From: an uncultured Sediminibacterium sp.
GTDB taxonomy: Bacteria > Bacteroidota > Bacteroidia > Chitinophagales > Chitinophagaceae
Direction of reading: 5' to 3'
Length of the DNA: 57,176 nt
NCBI RefSeq assembly: GCF_946481145.1
Contig: NZ_CAMLMJ010000026.1
Location: 1-57,176 of the forward strand
The notes below the pieces were generated by a model. The model saw only the letters and a program-made list of their open reading frames with translations, was not told where the DNA came from and did not search any database. The translations under genes and the position numbers were made by a program. Positions 16,691 to 25,757 of the stretch are shown piece by piece. The first letter of the stretch is position 1, and the number at the start of each line of letters is the position of its first letter.

Positions 16691-18418
16691 TTAATTTGTT
16701 CTGATCATCGCGGGAATGCCACCTGGGAAAGCTCTTTCTTCCAGTAATTTCTGTCTTTTATTGGCTACACGCATATCAACAGCGATATCTGTTATTAAAC
16801 TGGTTAGTGTTACCAGGCTATTTTGTTTTTCGTTTTGCATACGAACTTCAAAAACACCTTTTATACTATTACCATCAAAATTATCAGAAGTACCAATTAC
16901 ATCTTTGAAAGTTTCTTTTGCAGTTTTCATCGACTTATTATAGTCACCATTGCTACCCATAAAACCAGCCAGGGTATTGGCGATATCAAAATAAACAACC
17001 GAAGATTTTCCTTTGAATTGATTCAATACTTCTGTACTAATTACCGCCTTGTTATTATTCGACATATACTGTGTATAGGTAATTGAATCGCTGGCGATGA
17101 TAAAGTTTTTGTCATCAGCAACCATATAAATACCCAGCATTGCCATTAATTCACCACTTTTATACGTGCTGCCTACTTTCTTGATATAACCTGATTCTGC
17201 TGCTTTATCCATCAGTTTGGCAAAACTTACTTTATCACCAACAGGGGCATTGAAAATCATTTTACCCATTGGCTTTTTGCCCATCATATCTTTTTCATCC
17301 TTTTTTTCCTGTGGTTCTGGTTGACTGGTACCTAGATCAGAAACAACAACAGCAATATCACCTTTCAGTGATTTATATAAATCCTGCGCACTAAAACCAG
17401 TTTTTTCCATCATGCCATTCACAAGGCCTTCAACCTCCAGTTGTTTGAGGAGTCCACCGAAAATTTCAGGATTGAATGAAGCCATAACGATCCCGTTTAT
17501 TTTGTCGGAAGGGTATTTTTCAATCATGGAAAGATTTACTGTAGGACCTGCATATTGTTTCAGCACATTGCTGAGTACAGGATTGGTATAGGTGGCAGAT
17601 TTTGCTACAATTTTACCATCTTCAAAACTCAAAGTAGCAGTTGAATAATTGTCTTTTAAGAGTTCTTCAACTTTTGGAAGTGATAATGGTAGCATACTCA
17701 ATGCATTCAGTGATGCATTTGATGAACTGAAGAAATAACCATCTGCCCTGTCTTTGAACATTTTGGTAAATGCAGCAACATCAGCCATAGAAGCTGATTT
17801 TTCCTGTGTGAAATAACCATCGACTTCTTTTTTCAGATCTGCTTCTACATTCTTTTTTTCTGGTATGTTGAATTGTTCTGTAATCGTGTCATATTTAGGC
17901 ACTTCCAAATGATTATAGATTGTTACCAGCACATTTTTATCTGTCCACGATAGCATGGTATTATCTTCCGCTAATACATAACTATAGTTTTTTTCTTTGG
18001 TGATGGTTTTTTTAGAAAGTTCTTTTTGCGTTTTAACCCATTGTTCAAACTTGCTTACATCAGCTATGCCCCCCATTACATTCATAACAGTGGTTGATGC
18101 TTCTTTTGGATTGCCTTTCTGAGAGAAGAAGAAGAACAACTGGCTTTTCCAGTTGATGCCGGCATTATTCCTGAACTCGTCTAATTCTTTCCTGTTTTCT
18201 GAATCACTGGAATCGCGGGTGAATACACGGCTTAATAAAGTGTCTACACTTATACCTCCTGCAGTTAATTTATCCTGCATGGAACCTGGATCCAGTACTA
18301 GAACAACACTGGCCGTTTTTGGTATAAGACCCGCTTCTTTTGGTCCTTTATTGGAGCATGAGCTGAAAAAAAATACCAATAGGGCAGATGGCAGTAGATA
18401 ACGCAGAGCAGACTTCAT
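16691..18418 (-). CDS. DUF4836 family lipoprotein
   Basis: A 575-residue lipoprotein: the signal peptide ends in the lipobox FFSSC, with C21 lipidated. The mature protein opens with the DUF4836-like stretch IPKTASVVLVLDPGSMQDKL and continues through a long repetitive alpha/beta region that contains two similar halves, consistent with this Bacteroidota family. Members are periplasmic or surface lipoproteins of unknown function. A Lys/Met-rich loop (KKDEKDMMGKKPMGKM) near residue 380 is probably flexible. It is a single gene with its own terminator. The family call rests on recognition of the pattern, not on an alignment. Confidence 0.7.
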   Translation of the reverse strand: MKSALRYLLPSALLVFFFSSCSNKGPKEAGLIPKTASVVLVLDPGSMQDKLTAGGISVDTLLSRVFTRDSSDSENRKELDEFRNNAGINWKSQLFFFFSQKGNPKEASTTVMNVMGGIADVSKFEQWVKTQKELSKKTITKEKNYSYVLAEDNTMLSWTDKNVLVTIYNHLEVPKYDTITEQFNIPEKKNVEADLKKEVDGYFTQEKSASMADVAAFTKMFKDRADGYFFSSSNASLNALSMLPLSLPKVEELLKDNYSTATLSFEDGKIVAKSATYTNPVLSNVLKQYAGPTVNLSMIEKYPSDKINGIVMASFNPEIFGGLLKQLEVEGLVNGMMEKTGFSAQDLYKSLKGDIAVVVSDLGTSQPEPQEKKDEKDMMGKKPMGKMIFNAPVGDKVSFAKLMDKAAESGYIKKVGSTYKSGELMAMLGIYMVADDKNFIIASDSITYTQYMSNNNKAVISTEVLNQFKGKSSVVYFDIANTLAGFMGSNGDYNKSMKTAKETFKDVIGTSDNFDGNSIKGVFEVRMQNEKQNSLVTLTSLITDIAVDMRVANKRQKLLEERAFPGGIPAMIRTN

Positions 18419-18484
18419 ATGCTTATATTATTTTATAGCTTACGAAGTTAACGGCTAACAGCGAGAAATACCAGAAATATGGTT

Positions 18485-21385
18485 CTACTTCTTTATAGCT
18501 CCATAAATGGCTTCCTGAATGTTTGGACGCACATTCATTTTGCCCAGTTTATTGTCGTTTCTGGTCGGATTTACCCTGCTTGACAGAAAAATATAAACCA
18601 GTTGCTGCTCAGGATCAACCCAAACGCAGGTTCCGGTAAAGCCGGTATGCCCAAATGTTGCAGCAGAAACACTTAGTGAAGGATAGGGCTCTTTACGGGT
18701 AGCATTGTCTTTTTCAGGTTTATCGAACCCCAGCCCTCTGCGGCTGATTTCACTATTATAGGCGGTAAATAAGTCGATAGTAGCTTTTTTTAATAGTCTC
18801 ACCCCATTAAGCTCTCCTCCGTTCAATAAAAGCTGGTATAGTTTGGCAAGGTCATAGGCACTACTGAACAAACCGGCATGTCCGGCAATACCACCAAACA
18901 TAGCCGCACCTTCATCATGTACATCGCCATGCATTTGCTGTCTGCGAAAATGTGCTTCTACTTCAGTAGGAACCAAATCACTTAATGGCATGGTATTACG
19001 TGGTCTGAAGCCGGTTGTTGTCATGCCAAGCGGTTCATAAAAAGTTTTGCGTACATAACTATCGAGCGACATACCGCTGACTGCTTCAACAATTTTACCC
19101 AGGAAAATAAAATCGTTATCACTATAAACATATTTCCCTTGTGCAGTTAATTTACTTTTCAGGATACGGCTATACATAGTATCCTGCCAATCGTTACGCA
19201 GGTAAAGGTTCTCAGCCACTCTATAAGCATATTGTGGGGTTGGTGACTGCACAAAATATTGTGGCTTTGGAGCTCCTGTTGCAGTATCAATTACTTCGCG
19301 GTAAAAGGGGATAAAAGGATTTAAACCTGCCTGGTGCAATAAAATATCCCTTAATCTTAATCCTGCTTTATCAGTTCCTTGAACCCATGTGAGGTAATCT
19401 CCCAGGGTTTTGTCCAGCTCTACTTTTCCTTCTTCATACAATTTCATGATGGCCACTGTGGTTGCCGAAACCTTGGTAACAGAAGCAAGATCAAAGACCA
19501 TTCCATTACTCATCGGAACCTGTTTGTCGGTATTTACATAGCCAAATGATTTATGATAAACCAGCTTGCCATTTTTAGCAACCAGTACAACCATGCCAGG
19601 TGTGGCACCACTGTCGATAGCAGCCTGGGCAATGGTGGCAATTTTATTCAGAGAATCGCTGATTAATCCTACTGACTCTGGAACGGCAATGGGCAAACTG
19701 TTGTTGTAGACTATGCCATCACCAAAATGAAATCCTTCACATACGGTTACAGGTAGTTTACCCTTTGCGGTTATTTTGCCAAATAAAAGATCTGCAGCAG
19801 CTTCTTGTGTGATGGCATCATCTTCGTAGCACGCAACCAGGTTTGTGGCATTACATATGTATTGAACAGCATAAGGGTTGCCAAATGCAAAAGTGATACT
19901 GTTGTTTTGCTGGAGCTTCGATAATAATTCGATACTGTTTTTGCTCAATCCAAACTGGTTAGCTGGCCTGCGATTGTAATTATGAAAGCCTACAACTACG
20001 GCATCATAATTAGTAAGTTGTTGTAAAATATTGGCTGCTTTTTCACTGTTGTCTTTGTTTTCAAAAAAGAAAAACTCAGCATTCAGTTCCTGTTTTATGC
20101 GGTTGGCAAAATTATTGGGCTTATCAATCCCAATGCCGACAAATGCTACTTTACGTGCTTTCATCGGAAGCAGGTTATCATTTGTTTTACGCAATAAGGT
20201 TAGTGCATTTGCAGCGAGTGCTTTTTTAATTTCTTCCGTTTTTGCATTGAGGTCTGCCGCAATATTATTAGTATCAATTACCTGTTTTTTATTTAGTCCA
20301 AGATGGTATTTAGCAAGTAATACTTTTTTTACCCGGGCATTAATATCATCCCAATTCAGTCTGCCATCTTTTATGGCTTTTCTTACTGCTGCGATACTGC
20401 CGGGAATATCTCCGGGCAGACAAAGCATATCATTTCCTGCGATCAGCGACATTACGGAAGCATCACCTTTCGGAAAAAATTTAGCTACACCCTGCATTTC
20501 CAAAGCATCTGTAAAAGAAATACCCTGATAACCAAGTTCGTTGCGTAATAAGTCTGTTACGTTTTTTACTGAAAGAGAGGTTGGCAGGTTGGCGGTTGTG
20601 TCGATGGAAGGAATGGCGAGGTGAGCAATCATCATGCTACCTACGCCTGCTTTAATCAGTTCGCGGAATGGATACAACTCAAGCTGATCAAGTTGCGCAC
20701 GTGATTTATTGATTACCGGTAGATCGTAATGTGAGTCTACACTTACATCACCATGACCTGGAAAGTGTTTGGCGCAAGCCATTACGCCCATGTCTTGCAT
20801 TCCTTTCATATATTGAACACCATAGAGTGCAACTTTGTATTTGTCTTCTCCAAAACTCCTGTCGTTGATAACAGGGTTCATCGGGTTATTATTAATATCA
20901 ATATCCGGAGCATAGTTTACATGGATGCCAATTCTTTTACATTGTTCACCTACTGCAACACCAAACTGATAAATCAATCGTGCATCCGGCACCGCTCCCA
21001 TCATCAGTTGTCTTGGGAAGTTGATCACACTATCGAGACGCATGCCTAATCCCCATTCACCATCGATAGCAATCATTAATGGTGTTTTGGCAATGCCCTG
21101 GTAGAAATTAGTCAGCTTAGCCTGACGAACAGGCCCACCCTGGAAAAAACAAAGTCCACCTACGTTGTATTTCTTAATAAGATTTGTTACTTCTTTTACA
21201 TGATCCGGCCCCAGGTTACTATGTGCCCTTATAATCATAAGTTGGGCAATACGTTGGTCTTTCGAAAGTTTACGAAACTGTTTCCTCACCCATTTATCAG
21301 CGGCAGGGGTATGCTCATAAAACTGTTGAGCCGATAAACTGCTCAAAAGCAACATACATATAACAGCAAGAAGAGATCTTTTCAT
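18485..21385 (-). CDS. NagZ-like GH3 beta-N-acetylhexosaminidase fused to a beta-lactamase-type serine hydrolase
   Basis: A 966-residue secreted protein (signal peptide SLLAVICMLLLSSLSAQQ). The N-terminal GH3 domain (about 25-365) has the NagZ loop KHFPGHG (206-212) with D217-S218-H219 as the catalytic dyad, and D293 in SFTDALEMQG as nucleophile. A GH3 C-terminal domain follows (about 380-560). The last 370 residues are a class C-beta-lactamase-like hydrolase with S635-x-x-K638 (SVTK), Y754-S-D and H913-T-G. GH3 enzymes of this type release GlcNAc from peptidoglycan fragments; the serine hydrolase may act on the attached peptide or ester groups. I start at the ATG at 21385, because residues further upstream do not look like a signal peptide and the frame there crosses a terminator. 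Confidence 0.93.
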   Translation of the reverse strand: MKRSLLAVICMLLLSSLSAQQFYEHTPAADKWVRKQFRKLSKDQRIAQLMIIRAHSNLGPDHVKEVTNLIKKYNVGGLCFFQGGPVRQAKLTNFYQGIAKTPLMIAIDGEWGLGMRLDSVINFPRQLMMGAVPDARLIYQFGVAVGEQCKRIGIHVNYAPDIDINNNPMNPVINDRSFGEDKYKVALYGVQYMKGMQDMGVMACAKHFPGHGDVSVDSHYDLPVINKSRAQLDQLELYPFRELIKAGVGSMMIAHLAIPSIDTTANLPTSLSVKNVTDLLRNELGYQGISFTDALEMQGVAKFFPKGDASVMSLIAGNDMLCLPGDIPGSIAAVRKAIKDGRLNWDDINARVKKVLLAKYHLGLNKKQVIDTNNIAADLNAKTEEIKKALAANALTLLRKTNDNLLPMKARKVAFVGIGIDKPNNFANRIKQELNAEFFFFENKDNSEKAANILQQLTNYDAVVVGFHNYNRRPANQFGLSKNSIELLSKLQQNNSITFAFGNPYAVQYICNATNLVACYEDDAITQEAAADLLFGKITAKGKLPVTVCEGFHFGDGIVYNNSLPIAVPESVGLISDSLNKIATIAQAAIDSGATPGMVVLVAKNGKLVYHKSFGYVNTDKQVPMSNGMVFDLASVTKVSATTVAIMKLYEEGKVELDKTLGDYLTWVQGTDKAGLRLRDILLHQAGLNPFIPFYREVIDTATGAPKPQYFVQSPTPQYAYRVAENLYLRNDWQDTMYSRILKSKLTAQGKYVYSDNDFIFLGKIVEAVSGMSLDSYVRKTFYEPLGMTTTGFRPRNTMPLSDLVPTEVEAHFRRQQMHGDVHDEGAAMFGGIAGHAGLFSSAYDLAKLYQLLLNGGELNGVRLLKKATIDLFTAYNSEISRRGLGFDKPEKDNATRKEPYPSLSVSAATFGHTGFTGTCVWVDPEQQLVYIFLSSRVNPTRNDNKLGKMNVRPNIQEAIYGAIKK

Positions 21386-21485
21386 ATAAAAATGTTCAGG
21401 CCACAAGTTAAGGATTCTGCTTAATCTTGCGGTTTTTTGCGGTTTTTTTAAGGCTTTGCCCCAAAATACTGCCTTATATAGGGTC

Positions 21486-21512
21486 AAAAAAGCCGCACTT
21501 TTGGGTGCGGCT
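21486..21512 (-). terminator. Rho-independent terminator of the DUF5606 gene
   Basis: A perfect 8-bp stem (AGCCGCAC at 21491-21498, GTGCGGCT at 21505-21512) with a six-base loop, followed on the minus strand by a run of six T. It lies 25 bp after the DUF5606 stop codon and about 100 bp before the start of the glycosidase gene, supporting separate transcription. Confidence 0.9.
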
Positions 21513-21537
21513 GATATAATTAGAGGTCTTTTGAAGT

Positions 21538-21951
21538 TTAGGCTTCAGTTTCTTCTTCTTCGGTTTCCTCCGTTATTTTTAATTCTACTTCATTCGCTTT
21601 CAGGATACCGAACCATTTCACCATTTTCTTCATATCGCTGGCATAAACGCGCGAAAAATCCATATCAGGATATACTTTTTCAAAATAGGCTTTTACTGCT
21701 TTTGGATCTCCCTCAGCAGGCAAAGCTTCCTTGCTAGCGAGCATTGCTTGAAATACTTCTACCAGGTTCACGTTTTCACGAACAGTATATACTTCAATGC
21801 TCTCAAGATGCGAGAAATTATGTACCCGGCTGCTTACGAATTTGGTTGTTTTGTCGTCTAAAGAACGAACAATAGCACCATCTGTTTTACTGCCTACCAT
21901 TTCAAATAAACCACTAAGGCCGGTAATTGATATCAGTTTACTATACTCCAT
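21538..21951 (-). CDS. DUF5606 family protein
   Basis: A protein of about 137 residues opening with YSKLISITGLSGLFEMVGSKTDGAIVRSLDD, typical of the Bacteroidota DUF5606 family, whose N-terminal domain is a small beta-barrel. A helical middle region (PKAVKAYFEKVYPDMDFSRV) and an acidic tail (EETEEEETEA) follow. There is no signal peptide, so it is cytoplasmic. Function is unknown. ATG codons at 21951 and 21957 are both possible; I use 21951. It has its own terminator and a divergent neighbour 263 bp away. Confidence 0.8.
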   Translation of the reverse strand: MEYSKLISITGLSGLFEMVGSKTDGAIVRSLDDKTTKFVSSRVHNFSHLESIEVYTVRENVNLVEVFQAMLASKEALPAEGDPKAVKAYFEKVYPDMDFSRVYASDMKKMVKWFGILKANEVELKITEETEEEETEA

Positions 21952-22214
21952 ATACATATTATTAGGGCTGCAAAGTAAGGGAAAAAGGGTTAGACTCGGA
22001 GCTGGTTTATGATTTATTCTATAGGTTTCTTCCTGCCCTTTTCTGATGCGGTTTCCTGCATTTCTCTACCAGACAACTTGCTTATGGACCTCTATCTGCA
22101 GCCGGCTATCAAAATTGTACCGAAACGGTAGGATTCATCGATGAGAGGTTATAATTTGTGACAAGCGATGCATAATTGACAAGCTGTTCTTTGTCTTCTG
22201 AAAAATTGCCTGCT

Positions 22215-22721
22215 ATGAAAACCGTATTGCTCACGCTATTATTATTACCACTTTTTTCTATCTCTCAAAATGCGAAACGTCCTCGTTGCGCCGATCAGCC
22301 TGTATATCAGCAATTTGATTTTTGGATCGGGGAATGGGATGTATTTGCTACTAACGGTCAACTGGCGGGTACCAGTAAAGTGGAACGTTTACTCGACAGT
22401 TGTGTGCTACTAGAAAACTGGTACAGCAAAGGTGGCTCAAGCGGAAAAAGCTTTAATACTTATAATGGTGCAAAAGGGAAATGGCAACAATATTGGGTTG
22501 ATAACAGCGGTGGCGTTACTGAATACCTGAACGGATATTTTGAAAATGGATCGATGATCATGGAAACAGCCAAGATGCCGCAGCCAGATAAAACATTTAA
22601 AATTATGCGAATGGTGTTTACACCACTTTCAAAAGATAAGGTTAGGCAGCATGGACAAAGTTCAACAGATGAAGGGAAGACCTGGAAAACAGATTTTGAT
22701 CTCGAATATCGTCGTAAATAA
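22215..22721 (+). CDS. Secreted FDFWxGEW-motif protein
   Basis: A protein of about 168 residues with a signal peptide (TVLLTLLLLPLFSISQ) and the motif FDFWIGEWDVF right after it, followed by a series of beta strands ending in WKTDFDLEYRRK. This FDFWxGxW opening marks a family of small lipocalin-like secreted proteins found in many bacteria, usually annotated as hypothetical. I start at the ATG at 22215, because upstream residues break the signal peptide. It begins a run of five same-strand genes spaced 16-42 bp apart, so it is probably the first gene of an operon. Confidence 0.75.
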   Translation: MKTVLLTLLLLPLFSISQNAKRPRCADQPVYQQFDFWIGEWDVFATNGQLAGTSKVERLLDSCVLLENWYSKGGSSGKSFNTYNGAKGKWQQYWVDNSGGVTEYLNGYFENGSMIMETAKMPQPDKTFKIMRMVFTPLSKDKVRQHGQSSTDEGKTWKTDFDLEYRRK

Positions 22722-22756
22722 TAAATGTTACGCAGAGCTATTGCGTACAATATATA

Positions 22757-23254
22757 ATGGAACGTAAAACATTTATAAAAACATTTTCGGCTGGGGCAGC
22801 TTCATTATATGTAGCTGGTGCAGCCATTGGACAAACGAATCGGCCGCCGCAACTTGACAAACAAATGATTCAGGAATTTGTAAGTGCCGGACATAATAAC
22901 CTTGCAAAAGTGAAAGAAATGTATGCGGCCCAACCGGAATTAATTTATGCAGCACATGATCTTGGAGGAGGTGATTTTGAAACTGCACTGGAAGGTGCGG
23001 GTCATGTAGGTAATAAAGAAATTGCTTTGTATTTGATAGATAAAGGAGCAAGAACAAATTTGTTTGTACTTACCATGTTAGGTAAAACAACGATTGTAAA
23101 ACCCTATCTGGAATCATTTCCTTCTTATGTTTTTGCAAGAGGGCCACATGGACTAACCCTCTTACATCACGCGCAGAGAGGTGGGGAAGAGGCAAGGGAA
23201 CTACTTGAATATCTTCAGGGTAAAGGATTAAAAGAAACAAAAACAAAACTCTAA
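22757..23254 (+). CDS. Exported ankyrin-repeat protein
   Basis: A 165-residue protein. The N-terminus MERKTFIKTFSAGAASLYVAGAAIGQ resembles exported Bacteroidota proteins of the F-I-K type; it is Tat-like but lacks a twin arginine. The rest fits ankyrin repeats: an ETALEGAGHVGNKEIALYLIDKGA helix pair, and LTLLHHAQRGGEEARELLEYLQGKG at the end. Ankyrin domains bind other proteins. It is the second gene of a compact run with the VOC and DinB-type genes, whose shared theme may be detoxification; that is inference. Confidence 0.8.
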   Translation: MERKTFIKTFSAGAASLYVAGAAIGQTNRPPQLDKQMIQEFVSAGHNNLAKVKEMYAAQPELIYAAHDLGGGDFETALEGAGHVGNKEIALYLIDKGARTNLFVLTMLGKTTIVKPYLESFPSYVFARGPHGLTLLHHAQRGGEEARELLEYLQGKGLKETKTKL

Positions 23255-23270
23255 ACTAAAACAAAAAATT

Positions 23271-23651
23271 ATGCAACATGCCATTAGTTGGTTTGAAATA
23301 CCCGTATCGAATATTGAAAGGGCGCAGAAATTTTATGAAGCTATCTTTCAATTCAGTATGATACCACTCGATTTCCCTAATATAAAAATGCGGATGTTTC
23401 CGGTGAGCAGTCCGGAATCAATTGCTGGTGCTCTTTGTGATAGTGGAGGTTTTCACCAACCATCTGCAACGCATGGTCCACTCGTGTACCTGAATGCTAA
23501 TCCTGATGTACAAATTGTACTTGACCGGATTGAGGCAGCAGGCGGTAAAATATTGGTTCCAAAAACTGAAATTTCACCTGAATATGGTTGTATGGCTGTA
23601 TTTCTGGATACTGAAGGAAACCGTGTTGCATTACATAACGTACCTCAATAA
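23271..23651 (+). CDS. VOC (glyoxalase/dioxygenase superfamily) protein
   Basis: A 126-residue single-module VOC protein. The opening HAISWFEIPVSNIERAQKFYEAIF is typical, with a beta-alpha-beta-beta-beta unit, a paired repeat near residue 65 and a late EGNRVALHN strand. Candidate metal ligands are H3 and the histidine and glutamate near the C-terminus. Family members include glyoxalases, antibiotic-binding proteins and isomerases, so the substrate cannot be read. It is cytoplasmic (no signal peptide), unlike its neighbours, and lies 16 bp after the ankyrin gene. Confidence 0.88.
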   Translation: MQHAISWFEIPVSNIERAQKFYEAIFQFSMIPLDFPNIKMRMFPVSSPESIAGALCDSGGFHQPSATHGPLVYLNANPDVQIVLDRIEAAGGKILVPKTEISPEYGCMAVFLDTEGNRVALHNVPQ

Positions 23652-23675
23652 AATAATAACCAAAATAAACAAACA

Positions 23676-24212
23676 ATGAAAAAAATGATGACTTGCTGCA
23701 TGCTGTTTTTGCTTTTCGCAAAATTTTCAGATGCGCAACTATCCAATGAATCGATTAAAGCAAATTTGATCAAGGATTGGGAAAGAGCTAAAGCGTATAC
23801 AGATGAATACCTGGCTGCAATGCCTGCGGATAAATACACGGTGAAACCTGTTGATGGTATTCGAAGTTTTTCACAACAAATGTTACACCTTGCACAAGGA
23901 ACGATTGGACTAAGTGCAAATGGAACAGGTAAAGCAAGAATTTTTCCAGGATTTAATATGGAGCAATCGGCAACCGCGCAAACAAAAGATTCGGTAACCT
24001 ATTATGTAAATGCGGCTTATGATTTTGCTATTGCCGGCATTAAAGAAATGGATGCTTCCAAATTTGGTGAAATGGTAAAACGCGGCAACTTTGATGAGTC
24101 GAGATTAAGTTGGATCTCAAAAGCACACGAACACCAGACACACCATCGCGGCCAATGTACTATTTATATTCGTTTTCAAGGTGTTACACCTCCTGCAGAG
24201 AAATTGTTCTAA
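23676..24212 (+). CDS. Secreted DinB-fold protein
   Basis: A 178-residue protein with a signal peptide (MTCCMLFLLFAKFSDAQ). The mature part is a four-helix DinB-like bundle with a three-histidine metal site: H71 in QQMLHLAQG, and H153 and H157 in HEHQTHHRGQ. Cytoplasmic relatives are thiol-dependent transferases (bacillithiol, mycothiol or glutathione); an exported member is less usual and may only be a metal-binding hydrolase-like protein. It lies 24 bp after the VOC gene in the same run. Confidence 0.85.
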   Translation: MKKMMTCCMLFLLFAKFSDAQLSNESIKANLIKDWERAKAYTDEYLAAMPADKYTVKPVDGIRSFSQQMLHLAQGTIGLSANGTGKARIFPGFNMEQSATAQTKDSVTYYVNAAYDFAIAGIKEMDASKFGEMVKRGNFDESRLSWISKAHEHQTHHRGQCTIYIRFQGVTPPAEKLF

Positions 24213-24254
24213 TGCTTTAATACATGATTAACAAAGTATTTTATATTTTTAAAT

Positions 24255-24479
24255 ATGCGGAAGTTAAAAATATTGGCTACACCCAGGAGAGTAATATTGT
24301 TCCTGATTCTTGCGGTGCTGGTTTGGTTTATCTTATTACCTAAAGTGGATAAACTTGAATTCATCGGAGCAGTTCTTATAACGCTGTTATCCTATGAAGG
24401 CATTTGTCTTTTATTGCCGGCCGATCTCTTTAAGCGATTCAGGGGTAAAGAACATAATCCTTTGCTTGATAAAAAATAA
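24255..24479 (+). CDS. Small two-helix membrane protein
   Basis: A 74-residue protein with two membrane segments (about 13-30 and 37-56), a basic N-terminus (RKLKILATPRR) and a charged C-terminal tail (RFRGKEHNPLLDKK). I recognise no family. It lies 42 bp after the DinB-type gene and ends 11 bp before the 21-bp palindrome at 24491, so it closes this transcription unit. Confidence 0.65.
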   Translation: MRKLKILATPRRVILFLILAVLVWFILLPKVDKLEFIGAVLITLLSYEGICLLLPADLFKRFRGKEHNPLLDKK

Positions 24480-24490
24480 GTAATTCTTTT

Positions 24491-24541
24491 TTAGCCACAG
24501 ATTCACAGATTTTGAATGATAATCTGTGAATCTGTGGCTAA
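24491..24541. repeat. Perfect 21-bp intergenic palindrome built of 8-bp units
   Basis: Arms at 24491-24511 and 24521-24541 are perfect inverted repeats around a 9-base loop. Each arm contains the octamer CACAGATT (or AATCTGTG) twice in tandem. The element fills the gap between two convergent genes, 11 bp from one stop and 10 bp from the other. It could block transcription from both sides, but neither flank has the T run of an intrinsic terminator. Palindromes with this core are familiar in Bacteroidota genomes. Confidence 0.9.
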
Positions 24542-24551
24542 TCTATTTAAA

Positions 24552-25673
24552 CTAATCTGGGAATAATGTTTTATCAATATTAGGTATAATGCGTAGGGCG
24601 TTTTTATAATATACTTTTTTCAGCACCTCATCACTTAACCCCATTCCGTACATTTTCCAAAATGCATGGTATTTTTTATGGTAAGGAAAATATTCGTCAT
24701 TCGTTTCTAAAACCCTGAAGTAAGTCGGATATTCTTCAGGCACCCAACTGTCTTTACCAAACATTATCCTATCCTGGTATTTATCAAAAAAGGCTTTTGC
24801 CATACGGGGTTGTCTACCAAGTTCCGCAATGATTGCCCCAAATTCAACATACATATTGGGCATTGCATCTAGTAAGCTCCCCAGTTTAGCCAGATCATTC
24901 GGATACCAACCAAAATGCGCTGCAATGAAATTTGTTTTTGGGTGCCGCTTAATGATATTATGTTGTTGTTGAATCAGGTCGGCCCAGGGAGCGGGATCAG
25001 TATCACTGCGTTTTCTATCTGGACGGGTAGCCAGCTCAAGCCAACGTTCGTTTTTATCATCTAATGGTTCCCAAAATGGCTCGGGATCCGCGCTGTGGAT
25101 GAGTACAGGAATTTTCAACTCACCACATTTAGCCCAGATTGGATCGAGCCTGGGATCATCGATACGTAATAGTTTACCTGTATTATCCTTAAAACTGAAA
25201 CCAAGGTTCTTGTATATTTTTAAACCATTCGCACCAGCTTTCACATCTCTTTCAAGTTCTTTTACGGCATTATCGGCCCAGCCGGCTTCACCAACTCCAA
25301 TAAATGAAACGTTGGTAAATTGAATAACCCGATTGGGAGTCGCTTTTTTTACATTAGCTATTGCATCAACAAGGTATTGCGGGTCCTGGATACCAAACTG
25401 TCCGGCAACCGATTTAAAACCTCTTCCACTCAGGTTAACCATTACGCGCATATTGAGTTCATCCATCTGTTTCAATAAAGCCTTTACATCTTGTGTGGGC
25501 ATACTGAACTGGTGATTATGCACATCAATAAAAGGAAATTTTGCTCGTAAAACTTTATGTTCAGGAACAACCAGCTTACTTATTGGCTCATATTTTTCGA
25601 AATCCATGGTAGCTTTTTGTGCAGTAGCCAGTAATGTAAACAGTGATAAGGCAATCGTAAAGGTCTGTTTCAT
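24552..25673 (-). CDS. Secreted amidohydrolase-superfamily protein
   Basis: A 373-residue protein with a signal peptide (TFTIALSLFTLLATAQ). It is an amidohydrolase_2-type TIM barrel: H52 and H54 in FIDVHNHQFS, a later barrel histidine in IPVLIHSADPEPFW, H-containing FIAAHFGWYPNDL, and a metal-binding aspartate in RIMFGKDSWVP. The group includes decarboxylases such as ACMSD and hydrolases of unknown substrate; secreted forms are common in Bacteroidota. It is a single gene, convergent with the small membrane protein and separated from it by the palindrome. Confidence 0.87.
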   Translation of the reverse strand: MKQTFTIALSLFTLLATAQKATMDFEKYEPISKLVVPEHKVLRAKFPFIDVHNHQFSMPTQDVKALLKQMDELNMRVMVNLSGRGFKSVAGQFGIQDPQYLVDAIANVKKATPNRVIQFTNVSFIGVGEAGWADNAVKELERDVKAGANGLKIYKNLGFSFKDNTGKLLRIDDPRLDPIWAKCGELKIPVLIHSADPEPFWEPLDDKNERWLELATRPDRKRSDTDPAPWADLIQQQHNIIKRHPKTNFIAAHFGWYPNDLAKLGSLLDAMPNMYVEFGAIIAELGRQPRMAKAFFDKYQDRIMFGKDSWVPEEYPTYFRVLETNDEYFPYHKKYHAFWKMYGMGLSDEVLKKVYYKNALRIIPNIDKTLFPD

Positions 25674-25757
25674 GTGTGTTAGGTTTGAAAATGGAAACTA
25701 TTATTCATCAGCTAAATGCTTGCGCCACTCTTAAATCTTAACGTTTTCTTTCGTAAT

